DNA from: Jiangella alkaliphila
Lineage (GTDB): Bacteria; Actinomycetota; Actinomycetes; Jiangellales; Jiangellaceae
Direction: 5' to 3'
Assembly (NCBI RefSeq): GCF_900105925.1
Contig: NZ_LT629791.1
Span: 4,744,001-4,808,000, forward strand
Length of the DNA: 64,000 nt
Part shown: in pieces, positions 29,188-37,906 of the stretch
How the letters are laid out: each line of letters opens with the position of its first letter
How positions within the stretch are numbered: the first letter of the stretch is position 1
Notes under the pieces: model-generated
Seen by the model: only the letters and a program-made list of their open reading frames with translations
What the model was told of the DNA's origin: nothing
The model's database searches: none
Position numbers and translations under genes: made by a program

Positions 29188-31161
29188 TCAGACCTGCACG
29201 CGGCGGCGGACGGCGTCGGCGATCTCGGCGACCGCGTCGTCGACCGGCACGCCGTTCTTCTGGCTGCCGTCGCGGTAGCGGAAGGAGACCGCGTCCTTGG
29301 CGACGTCGTCGTCACCGGCGATCAGCATGAACGGGATCTTCTGCTTCTGCGCGTTGCGGATCTTCTTCTGCATGCGGTCGTCGGAGTCGTCGACCTCGAC
29401 CCGGATGCCCGCGTCACGCAGCTTCGCCGCGACGGTCTCGAGGTACGGCACGTGCTCGTCGGCGATCGGGATGCCGACCGCCTGCACCGGGGCCAGCCAG
29501 GGCGGGAACGCGCCCGCATAGTGCTCGACCAGCACGCCGATGAACCGCTCGATGGAGCCGAACTTCGCCGAGTGGATCATGACCGGCTGCTGCCGCGACC
29601 CGTCGGCGGCCTGGTACTCCAGCTCGAACCGGGCCGGCTGGTTGAAGTCGAGCTGGATGGTCGACATCTGCCAGCTGCGCCCGATGGCGTCGCGGATCTG
29701 CACCGAGATCTTCGGGCCGTAGTAGGCGGCGCCGCCCGGGTCGGGGACCAGCTCGAGGCCGGAGGCCTTGCCGACCTCCTCGAGCGTGCGGGTGGCGACC
29801 TCCCACTGCTCGTCGGTGCCGATGAACTTGTCGGACTCGGGGTCGCGGGTGGACAGCTCGAGGTAGTAGTCGTCCAGCCCGAAGTCCTTGAGCAGGCCGA
29901 GCACGAAGCTCAGCAGGTGCTTGATCTCGTCGGCGGCCTGCTCCTGGGTGACGTACGAGTGCGAGTCGTCCTGCGTCATGCCGCGCACCCGGGTGAGCCC
30001 GTGCACCACGCCGGACTTCTCGTACCGGTACACCGAGCCGAACTCGAACAGCCGCAGCGGCAGCTCGCGGTAGGACCGGCCGCGGGAGCGGAAGATCAGG
30101 TTGTGCATCGGGCAGTTCATCGCCTTGAGGTAATACGAGCTGCCCTCCAGCTCCATGGGCGGGAACATGCCGTCGGCGTAGTACGGCAGGTGCCCGGAGG
30201 TCTCGAACAGGCCCTGCTTGGTGATGTGCGGCGTGCCGACGTACTGGAAGCCCTCCTCCAGGTGCCGGCGGCGGACGTAGTCCTCCATCTCGCGCTTGAT
30301 GACGCCGCCCTTGGGGTGGAACACCGGCAGGCCGGAGCCCAGCTCGTCGGGGAAGCTGTAGAGGTCCAGCTCGCGGCCGAGCTTGCGGTGGTCGCGCCGC
30401 TCGGCCTCGGCGAGGCGGTCGAGGTAGGCCTTGAGCGCGTCGCGGCTCTCCCAGGCGGTGCCGTAGATGCGCTGCAGCTGCGGGTTCTTCTCGCTGCCGC
30501 GCCAGTAGGCGGCGGCGACGCGCATCAGCTTGAACGCCGGGATGTTGCGGGTGGTGGGCAGGTGCGGGCCGCGGCAGAGGTCCTTCCAGGCCGGCTCGCC
30601 GTCGGGCTTCACGTTGTCGTAGATGGTCAGCTCGGCGCCGCCGACCTCGGCGGACGCACCCTCGGCGGCCTGCTCGGCGCTGCCGCCCTTGAGGCCGATG
30701 AGCTCGAGCTTGTACGGCTCGGCCGCCAGCTCGGCGCGGGCCTCGTCGTCGCTGACCGGGCGGCGGACGAACGACTGCCGCTCCTTGACGATCTGCTGCA
30801 TCTTCTTCTCGATGCTCTTGAGATCGTCGGGGGTGAACGGCTCGGCGACGTCGAAGTCGTAGTAGAAGCCGTTCTCGACCGGCGGGCCGATGCCCAGCTT
30901 GGCCTCGGGGTACAGCGCCTGCACCGCCTGCGCCATGACGTGCGCCGTCGAGTGGCGCAGGATGTCGTGGCCGTCGCGCGAGCTGATCTCGACCGGCTCG
31001 ACGTCGTCGCCGTCGGCCAGCACCCGGGCGAGGTCGACCAGCGTCCCGCCGACCCGCGCCGCGATGACCGTGGGGTCGTCGGCGAATAGGCTGGCCGCCG
31101 TCGTGCCCGCATCGACCTGTCGCTCGCTCCCGGCGACGACGATACGGATCTGTTCGGACAC
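29188..31161 (-). CDS. thrS: Threonine--tRNA ligase
   Basis: A 657-aa class II threonyl-tRNA synthetase. The N-terminal TGS domain is followed by the editing domain with [13 protein letters not shown], and then the catalytic core: [19 protein letters not shown], motif 2 [18 protein letters not shown] (quoted in part), the zinc-site Cys in [12 protein letters not shown], and motif 3 [19 protein letters not shown]. The anticodon-binding domain completes the C terminus. GTG 31161 has GAGGAG about 5 bases upstream. It is the first gene of the thrS-HIT-S10 peptidase unit. Confidence 0.96.
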   Translation of the reverse strand: MSEQIRIVVAGSERQVDAGTTAASLFADDPTVIAARVGGTLVDLARVLADGDDVEPVEISSRDGHDILRHSTAHVMAQAVQALYPEAKLGIGPPVENGFYYDFDVAEPFTPDDLKSIEKKMQQIVKERQSFVRRPVSDDEARAELAAEPYKLELIGLKGGSAEQAAEGASAEVGGAELTIYDNVKPDGEPAWKDLCRGPHLPTTRNIPAFKLMRVAAAYWRGSEKNPQLQRIYGTAWESRDALKAYLDRLAEAERRDHRKLGRELDLYSFPDELGSGLPVFHPKGGVIKREMEDYVRRRHLEEGFQYVGTPHITKQGLFETSGHLPYYADGMFPPMELEGSSYYLKAMNCPMHNLIFRSRGRSYRELPLRLFEFGSVYRYEKSGVVHGLTRVRGMTQDDSHSYVTQEQAADEIKHLLSFVLGLLKDFGLDDYYLELSTRDPESDKFIGTDEQWEVATRTLEEVGKASGLELVPDPGGAAYYGPKISVQIRDAIGRSWQMSTIQLDFNQPARFELEYQAADGSRQQPVMIHSAKFGSIERFIGVLVEHYAGAFPPWLAPVQAVGIPIADEHVPYLETVAAKLRDAGIRVEVDDSDDRMQKKIRNAQKQKIPFMLIAGDDDVAKDAVSFRYRDGSQKNGVPVDDAVAEIADAVRRRVQV

Positions 31162-31211
31162 GACTGCTCCTCGGTTGCTGTGGGTGTTCTGGGCCGGGTC
31201 GATGCTACCGG

Positions 31212-32072
31212 CTAGATGCGGGCGACGATCGCCCGCGCCAGGCGTTCCGGCGCGCCGGGCGACGTGGCCAGGAACAGGCTCGGCTCGGTCAGCTCGACCT
31301 CGAGGATGACGGGCGCGCCGTCGGGGCCCGGGATGGTGTCGACGCGGGCGTACAGCAGGGCGTCGCTGCCCGGGATGGCGTCGAGCGTGCGCCGGGCCAG
31401 CTCCGTCTCGGTGGCCGTCGGCTCGCGCGGCTCGATCTGCTCGCTCCACAGCGGCTGCCCGTCGCGCAGGTCGGGCCCGTCGAGCAAGGCGCCCTTGCGG
31501 ATGGCGTGGCTGAACGCGCCGCCGATGTGCAGCATGGCGGTCTCGCCGGCGGTGTCGACGGCGCTGAGGTACGGCTGCAGCATGACGGTGGACCCGCGCG
31601 CCACCAGCTTCTCCACCTGCGCGACGGCGAGGGCCCGCTGCGCGTCGTCGGCGAGGTCGTAGCGGCCGGTGTCGGCCGACCCCGCGCTGACCGACGGCTT
31701 GACGACGTACTCGCCCTCGTGCGGCAGGTCGGCGGCGTCGCCGGCCGTGAGCCAGGTGGTGGGGACGACCGGCAGCCCGGCGGCGGCCAGCTCGCGCAGG
31801 TACACCTTGTCGGTGTTCCACTCGACCACCTTCACCGGGTTCAGCAGCCGCGGCACCGCGTGCGCCCAGGCGAGGAACTGCTCGCGGCGGCGGGCGTAGT
31901 CCCACGGGTTGCGCAGCACGGCCAGGTCGAACGCCGCCCAGTCGACGGCGGGGTCGTCCCACACCGGCGTCTCGACGTCGACGCCGAGCGACCGCAGCGG
32001 CTCGACCACCAGCTGGTCGTCTGTGTCGAGGTCGGGCAGCTCCGCGCAGGTGACCAGGGCGACACGAGGCAT
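31212..32072 (-). CDS. ATP-grasp domain protein
   Basis: A 286-aa protein of the ATP-grasp superfamily (RimK/ glutathione-synthetase-like). It starts at ATG 32072 ([20 protein letters not shown]) with GGAAGGAG upstream. ATP-grasp marks are [40 protein letters not shown] (ATP-binding Lys region) and the metal-binding [14 protein letters not shown] near the C terminus. These enzymes join a carboxylate to an amine using ATP; here neither substrate can be predicted. It lies 50 bases upstream of thrS on the same strand and is divergent from the membrane protein gene. Confidence 0.85.
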   Translation of the reverse strand: MPRVALVTCAELPDLDTDDQLVVEPLRSLGVDVETPVWDDPAVDWAAFDLAVLRNPWDYARRREQFLAWAHAVPRLLNPVKVVEWNTDKVYLRELAAAGLPVVPTTWLTAGDAADLPHEGEYVVKPSVSAGSADTGRYDLADDAQRALAVAQVEKLVARGSTVMLQPYLSAVDTAGETAMLHIGGAFSHAIRKGALLDGPDLRDGQPLWSEQIEPREPTATETELARRTLDAIPGSDALLYARVDTIPGPDGAPVILEVELTEPSLFLATSPGAPERLARAIVARI

Positions 32073-32161
32073 GGTTCGGCTCCTTCCGGTGTCTTCGCAG
32101 GCGACAGGCCCGACGATACCCGTCGATACTGACACCGAGGAGCCTCGTAGACTCGCCGCCC

Positions 32162-32647
32162 GTGGTCGTGACTGTGCTGGGCCTCGTCCTGTTCATCGGC
32201 GGCGCGGCGGCCGGTGGGGCTTTCGCCGGCATGGCGGCCCGCGACTCCGGCCTGCTCGACATCGAGCCCGCCTGGATCGTCCCGGCGTCGATCGGCGGAC
32301 TGGCGGTCGGCATGCTGCCCGGCCTGCTCCTCATGGCCGTGAACAACCAGTCGTCGTGGTCCGTGCGCAAGGTGATCCTCGCCGCCGCCGGCGCGACCAC
32401 CCTGGGCGCCGTCATCTACGCGACGTTCGCCGGCGGCCTCATCTGGCTGGCCGGCCTCGTCTTCCCCAACGGCCTGACGACGATCGTCGCCGTCGTCGTC
32501 TCGATCGTCGGCCTCCCCGTGGCCGGGCCGATCGCCTACCAGCTGATCAGCGGCCGCCGCGCCGACGAGCTCCCCGGCGGCCGCCCCCTCCCCAAGCCCG
32601 TCTACCGCGTCCGCCGCCGCCGCTACTCCGACCGCCCCACCCCATGA
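32162..32647 (+). CDS. Integral membrane protein, unknown
   Basis: A 161-aa protein with about four membrane helices: [58 protein letters not shown] and the longest, from about residue 92 ([10 protein letters not shown]...). The last 30 residues are basic ([12 protein letters not shown]). The GTG start has no Shine-Dalgarno sequence, but TAGACT at 32148-32153 would place the transcript start at or next to the GTG, so a leaderless mRNA is plausible. The TGA stop (32645-32647) lies inside the palindrome that follows. Confidence 0.65.
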   Translation: MVVTVLGLVLFIGGAAAGGAFAGMAARDSGLLDIEPAWIVPASIGGLAVGMLPGLLLMAVNNQSSWSVRKVILAAAGATTLGAVIYATFAGGLIWLAGLVFPNGLTTIVAVVVSIVGLPVAGPIAYQLISGRRADELPGGRPLPKPVYRVRRRRYSDRPTP

Positions 32648-32698
32648 TCATCAACCTTTTGCGACGTGATACCAGCCCAAAAGGTCGATGATCACGGG
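32641..32698. repeat. Palindrome overlapping a stop codon, same end as the 300-bp element
   Basis: Arms 32641-32661 and 32678-32698 pair at 19 of 21 positions; the arm begins CCCATGATCATCAACCTTTT. The outer 15 bases are the same as those of the inverted repeats at 9289 and 9588. The preceding gene's stop codon lies in the left arm. It may act as a terminator or be a shortened copy of the same element. Confidence 0.6.
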
Positions 32699-32748
32699 AG
32701 CGAGGGCGGGCGAGCGCTTTCCTGGGTGTACCTCGCTCGCCTAGACCG

Positions 32749-32819
32749 CACCTCACCCGCCAGACGATCGCACCGCGACCGGAATGGACCCGCAACCGGT
32801 ACCTCAGACGGGTGAGGTG
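32749..32819. repeat. 11-bp inverted repeat downstream of the sortase-like gene
   Basis: CACCTCACCCG at 32749-32759 is exactly inverted at 32809-32819, with a 49-base spacer. The rest of the gap 32699-32897 shows no gene. It could form a weak terminator for the surface-protein operon that ends at 32898. Confidence 0.35.
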
Positions 32820-32897
32820 CACCCGCGGCGAGTGACGAGCCTCGATCCGCGCCCGGGGCGCCCCGACAATGGAGAGCAGCAGGGGGCTGGACCAACG

Positions 32898-33860
32898 TCA
32901 CATCAGATTCGGCAGCAGTACGGCCACGGCGTCGGCCAACCCGATCCCCAAGCCCCCGAGCAGTGGCACACCCACCGTCCACGCCTGCGCCTTCCCCCAT
33001 CGAACCGTCGCCCACGCCACGCCGACGGCGGCGACCGCGATCCCCTGGGCCCACAGCATCACCGGTACCCAGCCGCCCGGCTCACCCTTCATCGCCTGCT
33101 CCTGCTCCGGCAGATCCGCGGACCGGAACGGCCGCGACGGCGTCGGCACGGGGTCGCTGACCAGCTCGGCATCGACCCGCAGCACGTCGTCGGGCCGGAA
33201 CGGATCACCGCCGGCCGTGACCAGCGTCAACCGCCCGCCGTCGGCAGCGAGCGGCGGCGGCTGCGGATCGCCCTCGCGGCGCACGCCGGTCACGTGGTAG
33301 GTGTGCGCCCCCTGGCCGGTGGTGACGGTGAACGGTTCGCCCGGCTGCAGCAGGTCCAGCCGCCCGAACGGGCCGCCGTAGGTCGCCTGGCGGGCCAGGA
33401 TCACGCTGGTGCCGGCCTGCCCAGGGAGCACGGTGTCGCGGCGGTGACCAGGGCCGTCCTGCAGGACGCTCGACGTCGTGCCCTCGAAGACCACCTCGTG
33501 CAGGTCGAGGGCCGGGATCTCCAGCACCGCCATCGCCGTCCCCAGCGGCCATAGTTCGTCGTCCGCGTTCAGCTGGCCGATCGGCGCCGTGCCGTCGGCG
33601 AGCTGCACCCGGAACTCGTCGAACGCCAGCTCCTGCGCCCGCTCGTGCCCCAGCTGCGACAACAGGCCGAGCTGCGCGACGAAGCCGAGCAGCAGCACGG
33701 CGACGATCGTCAGCGCCAGGCCGGGCAGCCGTAGCGCCTCGCCGATGCCCGACGAGACCACCGGCGGGACCGACGGCATCACCGGCGGCTGCACGGGCGG
33801 CAGCCTCGACGGCGGCGCGGGTGGAGCCGGTGCCACCGGGACGTCCGGCGGGGCGCTCAT
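32898..33860 (-). CDS. Sortase-fold protein lacking the catalytic Cys and His
   Basis: A 320-aa membrane protein. Residues 1-38 are proline-rich; a helix follows (GLALTIVAVLLLGFVAQLGL, 47-66), then a sortase beta-barrel of the class E/F type, and two C-terminal helices (about 270-318). The familiar frame is present: LQDGPGHRRDTVLPGQAG, TYGGPFGRLDLLQPGE, RLTLVTAGG. However the catalytic His of the usual GHR is Arg157 (VILARQAT) and the catalytic Cys of TLxTC is Ala216 (TLVTA); only Arg228 remains. It is therefore unlikely to be a transpeptidase and may be a scaffold. The ATG overlaps the upstream DUF916 gene by 4 bases. Confidence 0.8.
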   Translation of the reverse strand: MSAPPDVPVAPAPPAPPSRLPPVQPPVMPSVPPVVSSGIGEALRLPGLALTIVAVLLLGFVAQLGLLSQLGHERAQELAFDEFRVQLADGTAPIGQLNADDELWPLGTAMAVLEIPALDLHEVVFEGTTSSVLQDGPGHRRDTVLPGQAGTSVILARQATYGGPFGRLDLLQPGEPFTVTTGQGAHTYHVTGVRREGDPQPPPLAADGGRLTLVTAGGDPFRPDDVLRVDAELVSDPVPTPSRPFRSADLPEQEQAMKGEPGGWVPVMLWAQGIAVAAVGVAWATVRWGKAQAWTVGVPLLGGLGIGLADAVAVLLPNLM

Positions 33861-35332
33861 GCCGCGGCCTCCCCCGTGCGCCGCATCGACCGCACCATCA
33901 GCGTGCCGAACACCACCAGCAGCCCGCCGACCAGGACCCAGCCTGCGACGTCGGCGCCGGTCGGCGGGTGCTCCCCCGGCCCGCCGTCCTCGTCGCCCGA
34001 CTCGCCGGCACCGCCCGCGGCCCCACCGGCGCCGCCGGACTCCGACCCCGGCTCCGCTCCGGTGTCGGACCCCGTCGGCGAGGGCGACGGCACCGTGACC
34101 GTCACGTCCATCTCGCCCGGCCCGGGCGGGTCCTCGCTCGCCACCGCGGCGGGCGCAAGAAGACCCACCAGCGCCAGCACACCCGCGACGACCACCGCGA
34201 TCACCCGCTGAGCCTGCGGCGCCTGCAGCTCAGCGGCCGCCGCGGCCCGGCCACGCGCCTCCGCCGCCGCGATCGCGTCCGCCGCCCGCCGGCGACGCCC
34301 ACGCGACCGGCGGCGCAGCAACAGCAGCACCGCGACGACGACCAGCAGCAGGACCAGCTCTGGCCACGGCACCGCCCACACCGACGCGACGCCGGACACG
34401 TCCGGCGGCTCCGGGCTGCCTTCGGGCACGTTCAGCGACGCCGGGTCGATCGACACCCGGGCGCTCACCCGGCCGAGCCGCTGCACGCCGCTCGCCTCGG
34501 TCGTGACGGTGTACTTCTGGCCGGGCAGCAGCTCGGGCAGGTCGTCCGGATGGACGGACGCCAGCCCGACGCCCAGCGGCCCCTCGACGTCGACCAGCTG
34601 CGACCCGGTCAGCCGAACGTTGCCGGTGTTCTCCAGCTCGTAGGTGACGCTCAGGTCGCCGCCGGTGAACGGCACCCAGCCGCTGGAGAAGGACGCGGAC
34701 ACCGCCTGGATACGCACCGACGGCGCCAGCTCGCCGCCGACGCGCAGGTAGATGCGGGTCCCGACGCGGTTCTCGACCAGGACCTGGTTGTCGTTCTCCT
34801 CGGTGACGACGTCGGTGAGCGACGCGACGATGCCGCCGGCGTGGTCGCCCGGCGTCGCGTTGGCCGGCACCGTCAGCGTGAACGGCAGGTCGACGAAGCC
34901 GCCGGGCGGCACCTCGACCCCGTCATGGCTCACCGCCGCCCACAGCCCGACGTCGACCGGCGTCTCGGTCCCCTCCAGCAGCGAGAAACTGCCCTCCGGG
35001 GTGTTGATCGCGTCCTGCGAGTAGACGCGGAAGACCTGCGGGGTGTCGCTGAAGTTGTTCACCCGGACGACGTCGGAGACGGTCGCGCCGGGGTCGAGCT
35101 CGTAGGTGAAGGAGGTCCGGCCGTCCGGGCCGCTCGCGGACGACGGCTGGACGGACCAGCTGACCGAGCCCGCGGCGGGCTCCTCGGCGGGTGCGGACGG
35201 GGTGGGCGTCGGCGTGGGTTCGGCTGCTGCCGGTGCCGCGACGACCGCGGCAGAGGCCAGAACGGCAGCGAGCGCCCCGGCGAGACGACCGGGGCGCGAC
35301 CGGGACGGGTTGGCGCGAAGGGCTCTGGCCAT
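33857..35332 (-). CDS. DUF916 (WxL-interacting) surface protein with LPXTG-like signal
   Basis: A 491-aa protein. Signal peptide: ARALRANPSRSRPGR then LAGALAAVLASAAVVAAPAAA. A DUF916-like domain follows (FTYELDPGATVSDVVRVNNF near residue 75). One helix at about 325-345 (ELVLLLVVVAVLLLL) is followed by a basic stretch, then a second signal-peptide-like helix (RVIAVVVAGVLALVGLLAPA), a Ser/Gly-rich linker, and a C-terminal HPPTG (455-459) with helix and RSMRRTG tail. The second half looks like a separate small surface protein joined in frame. ATG 35332 has GGAG at good spacing. Confidence 0.8.
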   Translation of the reverse strand: MARALRANPSRSRPGRLAGALAAVLASAAVVAAPAAAEPTPTPTPSAPAEEPAAGSVSWSVQPSSASGPDGRTSFTYELDPGATVSDVVRVNNFSDTPQVFRVYSQDAINTPEGSFSLLEGTETPVDVGLWAAVSHDGVEVPPGGFVDLPFTLTVPANATPGDHAGGIVASLTDVVTEENDNQVLVENRVGTRIYLRVGGELAPSVRIQAVSASFSSGWVPFTGGDLSVTYELENTGNVRLTGSQLVDVEGPLGVGLASVHPDDLPELLPGQKYTVTTEASGVQRLGRVSARVSIDPASLNVPEGSPEPPDVSGVASVWAVPWPELVLLLVVVAVLLLLRRRSRGRRRRAADAIAAAEARGRAAAAAELQAPQAQRVIAVVVAGVLALVGLLAPAAVASEDPPGPGEMDVTVTVPSPSPTGSDTGAEPGSESGGAGGAAGGAGESGDEDGGPGEHPPTGADVAGWVLVGGLLVVFGTLMVRSMRRTGEAAA

Positions 35333-35377
35333 CGCAGGTGCTCCAATTCTGTTCACCGGGCCGCACACGCACCCATG

Positions 35378-35408
35378 GGGTGGACCCGGCGACGTGCCGG
35401 ATCCACCC
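35378..35408. terminator. Stem-loop downstream of the WxL-like gene
   Basis: GGGTGGACCCGGC at 35378-35390 pairs with GCCGGATCCACCC at 35396-35408 (12 of 13 pairs, loop of 5). It lies in the gap between the WxL-like gene and the DUF916 gene on the minus strand and could reduce read-through. Confidence 0.5.
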
Positions 35409-35439
35409 CCGGGCGTGCTGACGACCGGCCCGATCGAAC

Positions 35440-36423
35440 TCAGATCGTGGTCAGGGTCAGCGTGGCGGTGTAGGTGCCGGCCGCGGTGTCGGACGGGATC
35501 TCCAGTGAGAGACCCGCGCCCAGCTGCGACGAACCGGTACCGCTGCCCGCGGGCGCGCCAGCGAGCTGACGCGGCTCCGAGAGACCGGTGCCCTCGCTGA
35601 AGCCGGGGGCGACCGTGGCGCCGGCGACGACACCGGTGGCCGTCGACGAGACGACCGCCGGGGTCCAGCCGAGGTACTTGCCCTCGAACGCGGCGGACCC
35701 CGTCGAGAACTCGCTCACCTGGGCGGTGGTGTCCCAGCCGGGCGCACCCGCACGGGTGTCGCTGACCGTGACGGGGTCGAGGTCGCCCTCGGACGACAGC
35801 CGGTCACCATCGAGCTGCGGCGCCGGCAGGGTGACCTGCGCGTCGTCGCCGATCGTCATGGTGAGCTGGCCCTCGCCCTGCTCGACGGTGGTGGTGATCT
35901 CCTGCGTGCCCTCGACCGGCTCCGGGTCGACGTCCTCGTTGAGGCGCCACGTGTCGCCCTCGACGATGATCTCGGTCCGGTAATAGTCGGGCGAGGTGGT
36001 GAACTGCTCCGAGAGGCAGCTGATGCGGATCTCGAAGGTGCCCTTGCGGCCCTGCAGCCGGGTCTCGAGCGTCCGGGCGGTGCCCGCGATGCCGTTGACC
36101 TGGATGAACGGGACCGTGTCGTAACCGCCCTCATTCAGGGTCGGGCCGAGCGAGAAGCGCTCGTTCTCGAGGTCGATGGAGCCGTTGCCGTTGACGTCGA
36201 TGACGACGTCGAGCGAGGCGCCCTGCGAGAACGCCGTCGGGCACGGGCCGGAGGACCGCGCCCACTCGAGGAACGGGCCGTCGTTGATGCTGCCGCTGGA
36301 CGCCGAGAACGTGACGTCGCCGAGCACAGCCGCGTTCGCCGGAGCGGCCGCGAGGCCGGCACCGACAACGCCGACGACCACCGAGGTGGCCGCGAGCGCC
36401 AGCGCCCTCTTCGACATGTGCAT
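35440..36423 (-). CDS. Secreted WxL-like surface protein
   Basis: A 327-aa secreted protein. The signal peptide is MHMSKRALALAATSVVVGVV then GAGLAAAPANA. The mature N-terminal half is an unassigned beta-rich domain with two cysteines. The C-terminal 110 residues (GWDTTAQVSEFSTGSAAFEG, then KYLGWTPAV, and the end AGTYTATLTLTTI) resemble WxL-type cell-wall-binding domains: a W-x-T-x-Q start, a second LGWTP and the TATLTLT end. WxL domains bind peptidoglycan in Firmicutes, and DUF916 proteins are their membrane partners; a DUF916 gene follows directly. ATG 36423 has GAAGGGAAGG upstream. Confidence 0.72.
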   Translation of the reverse strand: MHMSKRALALAATSVVVGVVGAGLAAAPANAAVLGDVTFSASSGSINDGPFLEWARSSGPCPTAFSQGASLDVVIDVNGNGSIDLENERFSLGPTLNEGGYDTVPFIQVNGIAGTARTLETRLQGRKGTFEIRISCLSEQFTTSPDYYRTEIIVEGDTWRLNEDVDPEPVEGTQEITTTVEQGEGQLTMTIGDDAQVTLPAPQLDGDRLSSEGDLDPVTVSDTRAGAPGWDTTAQVSEFSTGSAAFEGKYLGWTPAVVSSTATGVVAGATVAPGFSEGTGLSEPRQLAGAPAGSGTGSSQLGAGLSLEIPSDTAAGTYTATLTLTTI

Positions 36424-36452
36424 GACATACCTTCCCTTCGAAGGTGATGGTC

Positions 36453-36508
36453 GGGGCCGGCCCCGTGCCGGCCCCACTCGCGGGCGCCCGTCCTGGCGCG
36501 CCCGCGAG
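36453..36508. terminator. Two tandem GC-rich hairpins between surface genes
   Basis: GGGGCCGGC (36453-36461) pairs with GCCGGCCCC (36467-36475), and CTCGCGGGCGC (36477-36487) pairs with GCGCCCGCGAG (36498-36508). Both are perfect. They lie just after the PstS-like gene and before the WxL-like gene, so partial termination that lowers downstream expression is likely. Confidence 0.6.
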
Positions 36509-36526
36509 GGTCTGTGCGGCCGCGCG

Positions 36527-37651
36527 TCAGCTGTTGGCGCGCAGGGTGGTGGCGCCGCAGGAGAGCTTCAGCGGGTCACCGGGAACCGACGTGGTCCGGA
36601 AACCGAAGCCGAAGGCCTCGACGACTGCCCGGGCCTGGCAGACCGCCGAGTTGGCGCCCACGAAGGTGCTGACGATGGCGGCATCGGGCGCGCCACCCTC
36701 GATGTCGTGCGTCGGGACGACGTTGTAGACGTCCCGCACGATCGGGAAGGTGGTGTTCAGCACCGGGTCGGCCACCGGGCCGGTGGTCGGCGCCACGCCG
36801 TTGATGCGGCCGAGGACCGCGCTGCCGCGGCGGTTCTCGACGTCGATCAGGACACCGCCGTGCGTCTCGCCCGCGTTGCCCTGCGCGATGTACTGGCCCA
36901 CCGAGAACGGCACGATGTCAGCGGTGTTGTCGTCCAGGTCCCACTGCAGTACGCGGCCGTCGTGCTCCTGGATGGTGTTGTTCCGCTGGTCGATGCACGG
37001 GTACGACGACAGCTCGTCCTCGAGGATGTCGACCTGCGACAGCCAGAAGGCGCGGCTGCCCGAGCCCGACTGCGGCAGCAGCGGGTTGACCTCGATGCCG
37101 TTCACCCGCGTGATGACGCACTTGTAGATGCCCTCGAGCTGGCGCCGCGTCAGGTTCGTCGGGAAGCCGAGGTCGCTGACGGCGTTGCTGTGCACCGCGT
37201 AGGTCATCGCGTCCACACCGAACGGGATGTAGGTGTAGTTGCCGGTCGTGCTCGGGCTCGACGGCGCGCTGGAGGACCGCGCGAAGTCGATGCAGCCCGT
37301 GATGTTCCGGCCGTTCCACTGACCGTCGCCCTCGGACGCCCGCAGCGCCGTCCGGCCCTGGCCGGAGCCGTTCGGGCGGACGATGGCTTGGCAGTTCGCG
37401 TTCTGAGCCGGGGCCTTGGTGGTGATCGTGGCCGTGCCGCGGGCGTCCCACGACGCGATCACGTCACCGCCGCCGACGGCGAGGCCCAGGCCGTTGAGCA
37501 CGTCCTGGGTCGTGTCGGAACCGGCACCGGCCAGCTGGCGGTAGTCGGTCACCGGGTCCGGGTCAGCCGACGCCGGGCCGACCGCGAGACCGAGAGCCAT
37601 GACAGCGGCCCCCAGCGCGGCGCCCACACGGGCGAGATTCTGACGCTTCAC
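36527..37651 (-). CDS. Secreted PstS-like substrate-binding protein
   Basis: A 374-aa protein with a clear signal peptide (MKRQNLARVGAALGAAVMAL then GLAVGPASA). The mature part starts DPVTDYRQLAGAGSDTTQDV, similar to the first loop of PstS-type binding proteins, and continues with FARSSSAPS, PFGVDAMTYAV and NLTRRQLEGIYKC, all characteristic of that fold. It has no membrane anchor and no lipobox. This is the third PstS-like protein of the cluster. Its own upstream region carries an 18-bp motif also found upstream of the first gene of the cluster. Ligand unknown; inorganic phosphate should not be assumed. Confidence 0.8.
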   Translation of the reverse strand: MKRQNLARVGAALGAAVMALGLAVGPASADPDPVTDYRQLAGAGSDTTQDVLNGLGLAVGGGDVIASWDARGTATITTKAPAQNANCQAIVRPNGSGQGRTALRASEGDGQWNGRNITGCIDFARSSSAPSSPSTTGNYTYIPFGVDAMTYAVHSNAVSDLGFPTNLTRRQLEGIYKCVITRVNGIEVNPLLPQSGSGSRAFWLSQVDILEDELSSYPCIDQRNNTIQEHDGRVLQWDLDDNTADIVPFSVGQYIAQGNAGETHGGVLIDVENRRGSAVLGRINGVAPTTGPVADPVLNTTFPIVRDVYNVVPTHDIEGGAPDAAIVSTFVGANSAVCQARAVVEAFGFGFRTTSVPGDPLKLSCGATTLRANS

Positions 37652-37741
37652 TGAATTGCTCCCCTTTCCACAGGGATGTACTACTGGGCATTTCGATTCG
37701 ATAGTGGCGTGATCTTCCGGGGCGAACGAGAGACGGCACGG

Positions 37742-37782
37742 AAACGTTGGGGCGGCTACCTCTCGCCAACGTTTACGCCAGA
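37742..37782 (-). promoter_or_regulatory. Upstream motif shared with the first gene of the cluster, plus an inverted repeat
   Basis: AAACGTTGG (37742-37750) and CCAACGTTT (37766-37774) form a 9-bp inverted repeat. GCCAACGTTTACGCCAGA (37765-37782) recurs at 45152-45169 with one change (17 of 18). It lies 114 bases upstream of the PstS-like gene start on the minus strand. The surrounding gap 37652-37906 is less GC-rich than the genes. A tiny ORF (37862-37882, MGGIDD) with GGGGGAGAG upstream is also present. Confidence 0.6.
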
Positions 37783-37906
37783 TGAATGACTCGTATCGGG
37801 AACGAATGTGCAGCTCACAATGGGTGCAGCAACGTTTTGCGGCATTTCCGGCAGCCGCTCTTCAGTCGTCGATTCCGCCCATGTTCTCTCCCCCAGGTGA
37901 CTTTGT

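Noticed and set aside
37862..37882. Six-codon ORF MGGIDD with a good ribosome site as a leader-peptide gene
   Set aside because: Too short to call; no regulatory codons or overlapping hairpin pair that would indicate attenuation. Mentioned only within the regulatory entry.
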